A stretch of 64,000 bases of DNA from Daedaleopsis sinensis (GCA_033807695.1 CM066305.1:2976001-3040000), one strand, 5' to 3'; counted from the first letter of the stretch, positions 23,557 through 34,976 are shown. Made by a program: numbers and translations. Notes: generated by a model from the sequence alone, not told the origin.

Positions 23557-25173
23557 TCATGCACGCCGCTTTTTTCGTCCAGAAATGTCGTCATCGTCCT
23601 CGTCCATTGGGTCGACATCGTTTGCGCGTTTTGTTTTGCCAGGCGAGGCGACGGGCTCCGGAGCCATTGCGGTCCAGGCATGTAATTTTGAATCCTCTCC
23701 TCCGGTGAGCAGCACGTTGTTCTGTGCCAGAAGTTTGATCAGCCGCGAGTCACCGAAGTATACTGATCGCAATATGCACATACCCCTTCGTCCCACAGGG
23801 CGGCGCGCACCACACCGACATGTCCGGTGGACCATGTATGCTGCAAGAGCCACGGTGCACTCGCGTCGGAGAACGTCGGTTTAGTCATGAGCGCGACATC
23901 GCCCCTAGGAGATCAAGCGGGGTCAGCAAAGTGCCTCCGCACAGTGAACATGTGGATCGACCCACTCGTTAGAACCGGCGAATACGCAAAGATCGTTGTC
24001 CGAGTCTCCGAACGGACGGGAAGTGGTGTGGCAGCCGATCAAATAGTCTGTGACCCATGCAAGGTCCTGTTTATGCACGGAGGGCTGGCGGATGTCGACG
24101 TCCTGCACACGATCGAGCTGGGGAAGACGGATGTGCATAAGATGCGTTGCAGGTCGGACGCGCGCTGCGACACACCTCGTTTGTCCACACGCTGAACGTC
24201 TCCATATCGCTCGCCGCCCAGACACCGGGTCGCCCAGCAGAGTCATGCACCCAGCCGGCTTGGGCGATGCTGCAGCCCCAGTTGCCGACGTGCACGCCTG
24301 CCTCGTCCTCGTCTGCCTCGGCGGCGTTGGACGTGCATACCAGTCCGTCTGAGGATGCGGATAGCAGTAGGCTGCCGTTGCGGTAGAAATGTAGTGCCGT
24401 AATATCGTCCGAATGGGTAGACGTATGCACGCGCAGCGGCGCCGCGGGGCTGCGGGGGTCCCTGCAAACACAGACTTAATGAATACGACCGGCGGCAGAT
24501 ATACGCAAGCGCGAGATGTCGGTGATTGTTGGCATGCATTGTATTTTCCCTGCGGACTGTCACTTACCAGTAGAGGATAGACGCGTCCTCGCCCTGCAGC
24601 TCTGTGCCGGCGGCGATGGTCAACCCATCGGCAGATACATCGCAGGAAAGGAGGCCGCGCGGACTCCCGGCGTTCGACGCGGTCACTGCTCAGCGTCGGC
24701 GTACGTCGGCAGAGCAGAGAAAGCAGGGGCATTGGGCACACAGGATGATGTATTGTGAACTCCATTGAGTGGTAGGTACATCTCGGGGCGAAAACGCAGG
24801 ACGGAAGCTCACAGCGGAGGGCGGCGGACCCGGCGCGCTCGTCCCAGACTTGGACAGCGCCGTCCTTGCCTGATGAGAGAAGGGCATGGCTGACAGCGTT
24901 GGCAACATTCGAAACTGATCTCAGCGTTGTGATGGAGGAAGCATGGCCTGGGAGCGTCTGAACGTTCTGAAGGCGTTCCCTGTCGAACAGCAGGATCGCG
25001 TTGGAGGGTGCGGACGCCGCCGCAGCGTAAAAAGACGGGAGAGACGCGATGGCGAGGACGTAGGCCTCCGCGGGGAGCTTTGCAGACCGGATTGGGATGG
25101 TTGAGGAACGGAAGCGGGAGGAGGGGAGGAGGGACATGGCGGTGGCTGGAGAGAGGGAGGAGGAGGCGCACAT
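23557..25173 (-). CDS. WD-repeat protein, WDR89-like
   Basis: Beta-propeller protein on the minus strand. Likely start at 25173 (MCASSSLSPATAMSLLPSS) or 36 bp downstream at 25137. Exon 1 contains LQNVQTLPGHASSITTLR and LLSSGKDGAVQVWDERAG, a canonical WD repeat. The next exon in the correct frame reads LLSCDVSADGLTIAAGTELQ then GEDASILYWD. After a further intron come HSDDITALHFYRNGSLLLSA, SSDGLVCTSNAAEADEDEAG, HVGNWGCSIAQAGWVHDSAG and ASDMETFSVWTNE, an order I associate with WDR89. The last exon has FGDSRLIKLLAQNNVLLTGG and EDSKLHAWT, followed by an acidic then basic tail ending KKRRA (possible nuclear localisation). Function in fungi unknown. Confidence 0.8.
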
Positions 25174-25577
25174 GCTTCCCGGCGCCGCGCGCAAAAACCA
25201 AAAATCAAATATTTTGATCGGTCGCCACATAAGGGGCGGAACGCTGACTAAGCATGGCGACGGGCGCTCAGAGGATGGGTAGAGAAACGCAGACCCAATT
25301 CTGGCCTCGTATATCCCTCCCTCCTCCTCTCATCGTCTTCCTCGCTGTCCCCGTCGTCGCCTTAGCTGTCTACGACGTCGCCGACCCTGTCGCGCTCTGT
25401 TTTGTGTCCTACAAATCACTCTCTTTTACCTCACGCTCTTTCAGCCCCTAAATCGCTCTAGACGACCGATCACCCTCGGCTCTAAAGCTCCTTTCGCATC
25501 TCCCAGAAGCAAAACCTCATAGACTTCCCCGTCTTCACATTCTTCGGCCGTGTATTATCTATCCTCAAATCTTGACT
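25174..25577. promoter_or_regulatory. divergent intergenic region, WDR89-like / membrane protein
   Basis: 404 bp between divergent starts. Contains pyrimidine-rich tracts (CCTCCCTCCTCCTCTC region near 25315-25330) and no convincing open frame. Likely a bidirectional promoter by position only. Confidence 0.35.
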
Positions 25578-26379
25578 ATGCGTCGCGCTCGTGAGTGTCT
25601 TGTTCTGTTGCTTTCTATGCACTATCATAGCAAGTCGAGTTCTCATCTTTCCAACCTCACCGCTCGCCATGGATGCCGTGTAGCCCCTCGCCTTAACCGT
25701 CTGCCTCAGAGGCTCGACTACACACTTATTCCTGCTCCGCTGGGTACGTGCAACCACCTAACTTATGTGGCAGCGCATCCTTAACGTCCCTACTCACGCA
25801 GACCTGACCCTACCCCTTGTTGACGAGAAGGCCGACCTCCCTGCTATCATCGTCACGCCTTCTTCACCGGTCTTCGAGAGCGAGTTCTTCATCGCATTTA
25901 TCGCACCCCCGCCGAGCCCCACGTTCGCTCAGCGTGTGTCTGCGCTGGTCCCATCTTTCCGATCGTACCTGCCGTCGCAGATCCAACTCCCTGCGACGCC
26001 ATTCAAGACCTCCTATGACGACCACAGCACCTTCTCCCTGAGGGGCCGCCTCCGCACGATCATCCTCTTGTTCGTGCTGTTCTTCATCATGGCCTCCCAC
26101 GTCGTCTTGCACCGCGTCGCGACGCTCCATCCCCATCTGGACTTCGGTGTCGCGCCCGACGACGTTGACTTCTCTTCCCTGTCCCATGCGGTCGACAGGG
26201 ATATCATCGGTGCAAGGGTGGACGTCCACGACGCAGAAACCCCTTCTGTGGCCGATCGTACCTGGTATCATCGCGGTATACCCCACCGGGCCGCCATGAA
26301 TCTCGTCGTAGCGGAACCCGTGCCCGCAACGGGCAATGATAACGACAGCTCGGAGGTCCCCCCTCAAGCCGCTGCATAG
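25578..26379 (+). CDS. single-pass membrane protein of unknown function
   Basis: Two exons: 25578-25743 and 25802-26379, joined by GTACGTG...CACGCAG so that ...LDYTLIPAPL continues into DLTLPLVDEKADLPAIIVTP. The product is about 247 aa. One strong membrane segment, TIILLFVLFFIMASHVVLH (about residues 141-159), follows a positively charged stretch (LRGRLR), predicting a cytosolic N-terminal half and a lumenal or external C-terminal part, though topology is inferred. There is no signal peptide or recognised domain. Exon 1 could itself be interrupted by a small intron after MRRA (GTGAGT...CATAG), but all tested joins hit stops, so the continuous reading is preferred. Confidence 0.6.
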
Positions 26380-27456
26380 GCCGGTCTTGAGCCTCGCGCC
26401 TCGCCATCACGTCACGTCGTCTACGTTGTACGGAGGAGTTCACCGTTTAGCGTCAACTCAGGGTTGGGGTGGCAGGGAGTCGTCTGGTCGGTGGGTAGCA
26501 GGAGTCCGTCGTCGGGCCCTTGCGCGGTCGGGTATCTTTATTGCGAAACCAGAGGGCGCCCACCGTGTCTTCCGGCGTTGCGAGTACACTTGTCTTTCAT
26601 GCTCTCCAGTCCGAAATCCATCCCGGTGCTACCAACCTTCTGCTCCACCCACGCACACTACCCACATCTAGCCGTCTTCCTTTGGGTATGTGTATCTATG
26701 GTTCGTCTAGCATATCCTTTACTAGGTTCGTTGTTGTCGATTGCATCTTTAGCCTTGTCCCGGCCTGCATTTGGAGGCTGACACGGATGTCTAAGCACTG
26801 CGCAGGGTGCCTGAAAGCTGTGATATTGTCGCACGTATACCATGTGGGATGATGACGACGCAGAATGAGACCATCTGGATACCATACACATGGTTAATGA
26901 TGCAGACCGTGTACTAAATTACTGTATATTTTTAATGCTGTCCTTCCTTCGTCGGACGTACATATACCACAACGCTTCTATCCATGCATCATCTACCACA
27001 CGAGCGGCGAACGGGCTGACATGCTCGTCGACGCTCCCGGGCCGGCCGGAGCTGCCAATTGACTTCCCACCATAATTGATTGGAGCGTTAAGCCACTTAA
27101 CTTTCCGGAGTTAAAGTACTTATCCTCGTTCCTGCTTACTTTCTAAGTACCGTCAAGTCGTTGCCAGTACTTCAGTCTTCAAAGCTTCAAGCTTGTGAGA
27201 AGCAGACACCAGGCAACGGAAGATGTCCGTGGTGAGTACTAGCTGGCAGTTATGGCCTTGGCATCCTTTGGCATCGTACCATGCATGTTTGTAGCGTCTA
27301 AGTATGTTTCGCTTGCACGTCACGGTCGTATGACATTGATAATGGAACGCCGTCGAGTGGCAATGAGGCATGGATACGGGTGAGTGGTAATGCACCTTGT
27401 ACATCTCGTAGTGCTGAAGTTGATGACCTATAGTAGCCTTGATCAAGGCGATGGTG
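26380..27456. other. intergenic flank left of the palindrome
   Basis: About 1.1 kb between the membrane-protein gene and the left end of the large inverted repeat. Probably 3' UTR to about 26880. The rest shows no convincing gene or repeat. The palindrome begins abruptly at 27457. Confidence 0.4.
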
Positions 27457-30400
27457 TGGGGACAGGCAGCGCCCGTTAGACGCCGTCCACCTCCCTCCTC
27501 TTGATCTAGCTGTTATCTGTCTCGATAACTGTTATCTGTACATAGATAGCGCTCCATCTCATCTAATCTACATCTCCCATCGATAGCCGAGACGCGATCG
27601 ACCAAGCGCGTCTCATTAAGACGGTCGCGTCGTCTTGCTTCACTCTCGACCAACTAATGTGCACGATAGACATCCCACAGCGAGTTAAAGATCTGAGTGT
27701 TACACATCAAGACCAGTCCCAGTCCTCCTCTTCCTGTTCCGCTTCCTCTACAGGCCCTGGATGGCCATCTGACTGCTTCTCAGTGCTAGGTGAGCCGGTA
27801 CCAGGCAGCTGCTGCAGAGGCTCGGCCTCGTACTGAGCCACAATGTCCACCAGTGCCGCAAACTTGGCCGCCTTGTTCTTCAATTTACTCTTCATCTCCA
27901 TCCGTTTCGCAGTCTTGGGGCCTGTGTCATAGAACACACGATACCACTCGAGGTATGTATCGATCTCCTTGACCGTGAGAGATGCTTCTTGCAGCCGCTC
28001 GTCCTCGCGGTTCAGGATAGGCACGATTGCTGCGAGTTTCTGACGCTTCTCTGCTACCACAGCGGCGATGTCTGCGTCCTTGCGACGCTTCACGGCGACA
28101 GCTGCATTCTCGTGGTCCACAATTTCGCGCCGCCTTTTCCGTTCACGGCCGCCGGTGTCCATCCGCCTCGCCTCAACCATCATAAACCTCCGGTCTTCAT
28201 CAGTCAAGACCTCTTTGATGTAAGTGTTCGTCTTGTTGACCTTGGCTATGGCTCGAGCGTTGTGCTGATCGGCTGACATGTTGGGTGCGGCTCGGCTCCG
28301 GACGCGCATGGTACCCAGGGCACCCTCATTATCGTCATTGGTCGGCTTCATCCATGCACGGCGACACTGGTCAGAGGAAAGCTGGGCGATAGGACCATCA
28401 GGTGCGAACTCTTCGGTGAATTTATCAGATTTGTCTAATGCACCACTGCAGAAATCGACGAAGACACCTTCAAGATGAGGCAGGGATGGTGCGAGCTTCT
28501 GGATGGCTGGAAAGAGCTCCGGACGGCCCCAAGGCTCGCCGTCAAGGGTTCCTTCCTTATGAGGAGGGTCCGGCGCAAGAACGAGGTTGGGGTGATCGAT
28601 TAGGTGCTGTATGTGCGCTCGGAGGTTGTCGTGAAGTGGAGTAAGGTCGAGATGGTTGGTCATCCCCCCTTGACGCACCTGGCGCATGTAAGGTTGGCTG
28701 ACTGCCTGCCCATACAGTGCGAGCGCACAGAGCTCAGTCAGGGTCGGTGTGTCCTGAAGTCCACGGTGCAGATTGGCCTGAAGGTGGTTAAGACTGCGGC
28801 TCTCCTTCTTGTCGCGTACAAACTCTAGGATGCGTACGTGAATATCTTGATATGTAACTAGCTCGGCTGATGCATCAACGAAGGAGCCAAAGCGAGTGTT
28901 GCTTGTGTCAGGGAAGGTGAAGAGCCGCCCAAGTATAGCCTCGAGATGCCACCGGTAGATATCTTGTTGTCCTTTTTTGTCATCTTTGTTATTGAATTCG
29001 ACCCCGGCCAATTCACATAGCTTCGTAGCCCCCCCCACCGACTTTGATGTGGCCTGTAGACGAGTTGCTGCATCAGACGATGACGCCGCAGCGCTGTTGT
29101 CCCGATTCATGAGGAGGATAGGTCCGGTAAGTCCGTTCCGCGCCCAGTATGTTGACATCCGCGTGTTACCCGCCTTGATCATGTTGAGATCTTTGTGCAT
29201 GCAGCACCCACCGCGAATGAAGAGATCTGTATCGGCCTTCTCGGAATCAGAGAGCTGTGCGAATGCATCTTCCCCGAGGCGCACAATGACAGCATGTCGG
29301 ATCTGAGTGTGCTGTTTCTCGACCTCTGACGCGTCCAGAGTGTTCCAGGCGTCATAGCCTCCTGCGTCGTCAACAGCCCGAAGAGTCTCTTCAGCTAGAA
29401 GGGCCACCAGGGTTTCCGGAAGCACGAACGGGAGGGATTGTGTGCCGCGAATCTCCCGATCAATCGTGCGCTTATGATCCTCGAACAGCCGCGCTAATTT
29501 CTTTTGGTCTTCAGCATGGTCGGACATGACCCCGCACGCCTTGAGATAGAAGTCGCGAGGGTCCGCAGGGTCTGCAATTCCTCGAGGGCTTGTGTTATAT
29601 GTTGTGAACATCTCTTCAGTGAGTGACTTCCATCCGTTCATTTGCGTCTCGCTAGTGTGGTTGGGTGCTGAATGAACTCCGAGCGAGTAGCGAATGTGCT
29701 GATCATCTTGGGTGGTGTAGAAGTTGCGTGACGTGTAATCGATGTGCCGATGACTTGTACTGTCACCGCTAATGGTGAGACCTAGCCAGGGTGCACAATT
29801 AGTGCTGCCTAGACACATTTAGATGTGCGAAAACTCACTTTCAGCTTGCTTTACAGCCTCTGCCATCTGCATCTGTGACCCGACCAGGGATTCCTTCATA
29901 ATTCGTCCGATAGAGCGTTCGCTGATCTTCCCTTCCACAGGAACATTCATTGTCTCCGCAACTGCAGACATAGCATCCGGGATTTGACAAACTTTGAGTC
30001 CAAGGCCCACCAACTCACGCACTAAAGCGCGTGCAGAATGCGGAATGATTCCGTGGGCCTTCAGCTGCAGGCTCGTGTTCGACTCAGCTTCCCCATCCCC
30101 AGGACCATCGGATGGTGAGGTGTGTGCAGCCGCGACGAGTTCTTGACGGGCATCTCGTCGTGCTAACCGCCTTCGAAGCGCGCGGTTCTCCCGGGAAACA
30201 CCTGCGGCATGCGCTCGAAGCCGCTCGATTTCGGTGCGTAGCTCTTGAATCTCTGTGCGGTCCTCGTCTAGTCGTTCACAAGCACCTTGAAGGACGAGCT
30301 CAGCATCATCCACGGCCTGGGCCAACTGCACCTCGAGTTCTTCGGCTGCACGCTCGGCTTGAGCCATCCCCTCATCCGCTTCTTCGGCTTCTTGCTGTGC

Positions 30401-30508
30401 ACGCTCGAGCAGGGTACGTTCCCGCGCCTGGAGGTCTGCCATCGTGGACAAGAGGCGAACTTCGGCAGCAATGGCAGCTTGAACAGCAGCCATCTTTGTC
30501 TGCTCAAC
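27457..30508. repeat. left arm of 7.3 kb palindrome
   Basis: 3,052 bp that reads as the reverse complement of 31747-34798 with no length difference. The outer end starts TGGGGACAGGCAGCGCC. The coding frames and the antisense open frames of both arms translate identically apart from one residue, and the only base difference I found is 30210 versus 32045. Near the end are an 8 bp stem (GAGACGCG 27589-27596, CGCGTCTC 27607-27614) and a direct repeat of CTGTTATCTGT (27510-27520, 27529-27539). Confidence 0.95.
27707..30508 (-). pseudogene. transposase-like gene, left copy, 5'-truncated at the arm boundary
   Basis: Mirror of the right copy. Exon 3 occupies 29781-27707 and exon 2 29839-30508, with the intron 29838-29782 between. 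The left copy lacks exon 1 and the first 159 codons of exon 2, so about 221 N-terminal residues of coiled coil are gone. The breakpoint falls just before the codons for VEQTKMAAVQ. Upstream, the frame stays open into the spacer for about 30 codons (…SPRASRHLA) before a stop, and no ATG precedes the junction in that frame. A shorter protein could start at the internal ATG of KMAAVQ. The catalytic-region exon is intact and identical in translation to the right copy. Probably non-functional for full-length protein. Confidence 0.8.
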
Positions 30509-31746
30509 TGCCAAATGCCTTGAAGCGCGCGGACTAGCGTCTATATGCTGATGCGGGAGATCAGAGACAATGCCGTCGATGCCGTCCGAAAGGCGTCAAT
30601 GCCATCTATCTTAGATGACGTAGATACTGTACGCTTACGCTTGGTGGATGTAGAGAGGCCGTATAACATTCCTGTAGTCCGTGTCCTCCGCGTTACTTGT
30701 AGATCTTTTGCACTATGTAATACATGGTGTATGTACCAACATTTTGTTCGGGCTAGATTTCATATGTGTGCTTATAAGGACTCAATATTAGCATGGCTAC
30801 TATATGATCAGGTGTAAGTTCTCAGTATATAAGAAATTAATGCCGAAGGATGGTCATTATATGGTGCATGCATGCCAGATATGAAGTCGTTCTAGGGATT
30901 GACTCAGATTTGCGGACTGCCTACTACTAAGCTTTGTGCGCACTAGTGTGAAATAGGCGCCCATACAATGCAGCCAGAATGGTTGTTGCCGACATCCATA
31001 GCAACCTCTCTCCTTCGTCTCTCCTCCTCAGTTAAATGGCTTGGGACATTGGCTATAAGAAAGGGCGGTCAAGGATTCGCTCCAGCTTCCAGAAAGCTCG
31101 AACACGTGCAAACTTGCTCATCATCAATTCCGGGCGAAGTACTAGTACTGCCGGCGCTCAGGCTACCGGTTCTCAGACTGTGCCTAAGGATAAGGAAAAC
31201 ATAAGCCCTACAGGGGAGAATGTAAGCTACAATCCAATAGCTAGACAGTCTATGCTCATATACCTCTAGACCCTTGCTTCTGCCCTGGCGAAAGCCGACC
31301 GGTACCGCCGCAATGTCCACAATGGGCAGAGACGGGAGAAGCGTGCCCGAAAAGGCGAAGCTGACGCCTGCAAAGCCCTCGTATGTGCGCGAGAAGAGAA
31401 CCAGGAGCTCCGGGCGCATATCGCTTCTGCGCATGACGTACACCGTGCTGAAATTCAAGCTATGCAATATCGCGAGGAAGAAGCACGGGTAGCTGGTACT
31501 GTTGCCCTTCAGAAACATGAGCAAGTCTTTCATAGGGCTCTTGAGAATGTCGCTAGCGAAGCAAGATCAGCCATTCAAGTAGAGCGGGACTACATATCAA
31601 AACGTACGGCAATGCAACTTGAGGAAGCAGAGAAGACCGTGAACCGGGTGACGGCAGAGGCAATTGCCCATGTGGAGACGGCCGAGGAAGCTAGTCTGCG
31701 GGCCCATCAGTACGCTGAGGCGACTCGCGAGTGGGCTCACCGTGAA
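30509..31746. other. unique spacer of the palindrome
   Basis: 1,238 bp between the arms. Its right half (from about 31036) is the 5' part of the intact transposase-like gene. Its left half (30509-31035) is unrelated to the arms, AT-richer, and lacks a recognisable copy of the outer terminal sequence TGGGGACAGG. The left half may contain the 5' end of the element plus foreign sequence captured at the inversion junction. Confidence 0.7.
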
Positions 31747-34548
31747 GTTGAGCAGACAAAGATGGCTGCTGTTCAAGCTGCCATTGCTGCCGAAGTTCGC
31801 CTCTTGTCCACGATGGCAGACCTCCAGGCGCGGGAACGTACCCTGCTCGAGCGTGCACAGCAAGAAGCCGAAGAAGCGGATGAGGGGATGGCTCAAGCCG
31901 AGCGTGCAGCCGAAGAACTCGAGGTGCAGTTGGCCCAGGCCGTGGATGATGCTGAGCTCGTCCTTCAAGGTGCTTGTGAACGACTAGACGAGGACCGCAC
32001 AGAGATTCAAGAGCTACGCACCGAAATCGAGCGGCTTCGAGCGCGTGCCGCAGGTGTTTCCCGGGAGAACCGCGCGCTTCGAAGGCGGTTAGCACGACGA
32101 GATGCCCGTCAAGAACTCGTCGCGGCTGCACACACCTCACCATCCGATGGTCCTGGGGATGGGGAAGCTGAGTCGAACACGAGCCTGCAGCTGAAGGCCC
32201 ACGGAATCATTCCGCATTCTGCACGCGCTTTAGTGCGTGAGTTGGTGGGCCTTGGACTCAAAGTTTGTCAAATCCCGGATGCTATGTCTGCAGTTGCGGA
32301 GACAATGAATGTTCCTGTGGAAGGGAAGATCAGCGAACGCTCTATCGGACGAATTATGAAGGAATCCCTGGTCGGGTCACAGATGCAGATGGCAGAGGCT
32401 GTAAAGCAAGCTGAAAGTGAGTTTTCGCACATCTAAATGTGTCTAGGCAGCACTAATTGTGCACCCTGGCTAGGTCTCACCATTAGCGGTGACAGTACAA
32501 GTCATCGGCACATCGATTACACGTCACGCAACTTCTACACCACCCAAGATGATCAGCACATTCGCTACTCGCTCGGAGTTCATTCAGCACCCAACCACAC
32601 TAGCGAGACGCAAATGAACGGATGGAAGTCACTCACTGAAGAGATGTTCACAACATATAACACAAGCCCTCGAGGAATTGCAGACCCTGCGGACCCTCGC
32701 GACTTCTATCTCAAGGCGTGCGGGGTCATGTCCGACCATGCTGAAGACCAAAAGAAATTAGCGCGGCTGTTCGAGGATCATAAGCGCACGATTGATCGGG
32801 AGATTCGCGGCACACAATCCCTCCCGTTCGTGCTTCCGGAAACCCTGGTGGCCCTTCTAGCTGAAGAGACTCTTCGGGCTGTTGACGACGCAGGAGGCTA
32901 TGACGCCTGGAACACTCTGGACGCGTCAGAGGTCGAGAAACAGCACACTCAGATCCGACATGCTGTCATTGTGCGCCTCGGGGAAGATGCATTCGCACAG
33001 CTCTCTGATTCCGAGAAGGCCGATACAGATCTCTTCATTCGCGGTGGGTGCTGCATGCACAAAGATCTCAACATGATCAAGGCGGGTAACACGCGGATGT
33101 CAACATACTGGGCGCGGAACGGACTTACCGGACCTATCCTCCTCATGAATCGGGACAACAGCGCTGCGGCGTCATCGTCTGATGCAGCAACTCGTCTACA
33201 GGCCACATCAAAGTCGGTGGGGGGGGCTACGAAGCTATGTGAATTGGCCGGGGTCGAATTCAATAACAAAGATGACAAAAAAGGACAACAAGATATCTAC
33301 CGGTGGCATCTCGAGGCTATACTTGGGCGGCTCTTCACCTTCCCTGACACAAGCAACACTCGCTTTGGCTCCTTCGTTGATGCATCAGCCGAGCTAGTTA
33401 CATATCAAGATATTCACGTACGCATCCTAGAGTTTGTACGCGACAAGAAGGAGAGCCGCAGTCTTAACCACCTTCAGGCCAATCTGCACCGTGGACTTCA
33501 GGACACACCGACCCTGACTGAGCTCTGTGCGCTCGCACTGTATGGGCAGGCAGTCAGCCAACCTTACATGCGCCAGGTGCGTCAAGGGGGGATGACCAAC
33601 CATCTCGACCTTACTCCACTTCACGACAACCTCCGAGCGCACATACAGCACCTAATCGATCACCCCAACCTCGTTCTTGCGCCGGACCCTCCTCATAAGG
33701 AAGGAACCCTTGACGGCGAGCCTTGGGGCCGTCCGGAGCTCTTTCCAGCCATCCAGAAGCTCGCACCATCCCTGCCTCATCTTGAAGGTGTCTTCGTCGA
33801 TTTCTGCAGTGGTGCATTAGACAAATCTGATAAATTCACCGAAGAGTTCGCACCTGATGGTCCTATCGCCCAGCTTTCCTCTGACCAGTGTCGCCGTGCA
33901 TGGATGAAGCCGACCAATGACGATAATGAGGGTGCCCTGGGTACCATGCGCGTCCGGAGCCGAGCCGCACCCAACATGTCAGCCGATCAGCACAACGCTC
34001 GAGCCATAGCCAAGGTCAACAAGACGAACACTTACATCAAAGAGGTCTTGACTGATGAAGACCGGAGGTTTATGATGGTTGAGGCGAGGCGGATGGACAC
34101 CGGCGGCCGTGAACGGAAAAGGCGGCGCGAAATTGTGGACCACGAGAATGCAGCTGTCGCCGTGAAGCGTCGCAAGGACGCAGACATCGCCGCTGTGGTA
34201 GCAGAGAAGCGTCAGAAACTCGCAGCAATCGTGCCTATCCTGAACCGCGAGGACGAGCGGCTGCAAGAAGCATCTCTCACGGTCAAGGAGATCGATACAT
34301 ACCTCGAGTGGTATCGTGTGTTCTATGACACAGGCCCCAAGACTGCGAAACGGATGGAGATGAAGAGTAAATTGAAGAACAAGGCGGCCAAGTTTGCGGC
34401 ACTGGTGGACATTGTGGCTCAGTACGAGGCCGAGCCTCTGCAGCAGCTGCCTGGTACCGGCTCACCTAGCACTGAGAAGCAGTCAGATGGCCATCCAGGG
34501 CCTGTAGAGGAAGCGGAACAGGAAGAGGAGGACTGGGACTGGTCTTGA
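31036..34548 (+). CDS. intact transposase-like protein, family unassigned
   Basis: Three exons: 31036-31221, 31270-32416 and 32474-34548 (introns GTAAGC...CTCTAG and GTGAGT...GGCTAG), about 1,135 aa. Residues 1-60 are basic (MAWDIGYKKGRSRIRSSFQK). Residues about 65-320 form a long Glu/Ala/Arg-rich coiled coil. Then comes a short conserved segment (ISERSIGRIMKESLVGSQMQ). The C-terminal region reads LTISGDSTSHRHIDYTSRNF, followed by LGVHSAPNHTSETQMNGWKS, GCCMHKDLNMIKAGN and NDDNEGALGTMRVRSR. The GDST, H/N-rich and N-D-D-N-E blocks resemble the spacing of acidic residues in RNase H-fold (DDE) transposases; this assignment is inference. A basic tail (RRMDTGGRERKRRREIVD) follows. From memory, proteins with SGDST/GT..H.NY.SR and NHTSETQ..GWK are multicopy in Agaricomycetes. 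It lacks the KDZ signatures I know. Confidence 0.7.
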
Positions 34549-34798
34549 TGTGTAACACTCAGATCTTTAACTCGCTGTGGGATGTCTATCGTGCACATTA
34601 GTTGGTCGAGAGTGAAGCAAGACGACGCGACCGTCTTAATGAGACGCGCTTGGTCGATCGCGTCTCGGCTATCGATGGGAGATGTAGATTAGATGAGATG
34701 GAGCGCTATCTATGTACAGATAACAGTTATCGAGACAGATAACAGCTAGATCAAGAGGAGGGAGGTGGACGGCGTCTAACGGGCGCTGCCTGTCCCCA
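31747..34798. repeat. right arm of 7.3 kb palindrome
   Basis: Reverse complement of 27457-30508. Ends ...GGCGCTGCCTGTCCCCA at 34798, 178 bp before the first P450 start codon. Immediately outside is ATATGATTATCATAT (34798-34812), itself palindromic. No short direct duplication matches the left flank (…GGCGATGGTG). Confidence 0.95.
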
Positions 34799-34976
34799 TA
34801 TGATTATCATATGCATCCTGCCAGTGGATCAGCGGACTCGGACAGAAGCTCGCGCGACGCCCGCGAACCCATACATAAACCGCCGCACTGGCAGCGTGTG
34901 CGCCGTCCAACGCTCGCCGCCATCCTCGGCGACATCGTCTTTCCCTACTGGTCTTGTGTAGGTAGCCATAGGCGAC

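Noticed and set aside
27790..28828. Several antisense open frames inside the palindrome arms (mirrored at 33427-34465)
   Set aside because: They are shadows of the large transposase-like exon and occur identically in both arms; no motif or splice support.
27457..34798. Interpretation as an LTR or LINE retrotransposon
   Set aside because: No reverse transcriptase, integrase, gag or long terminal direct repeat motifs. The repeat is inverted and the protein contains introns.
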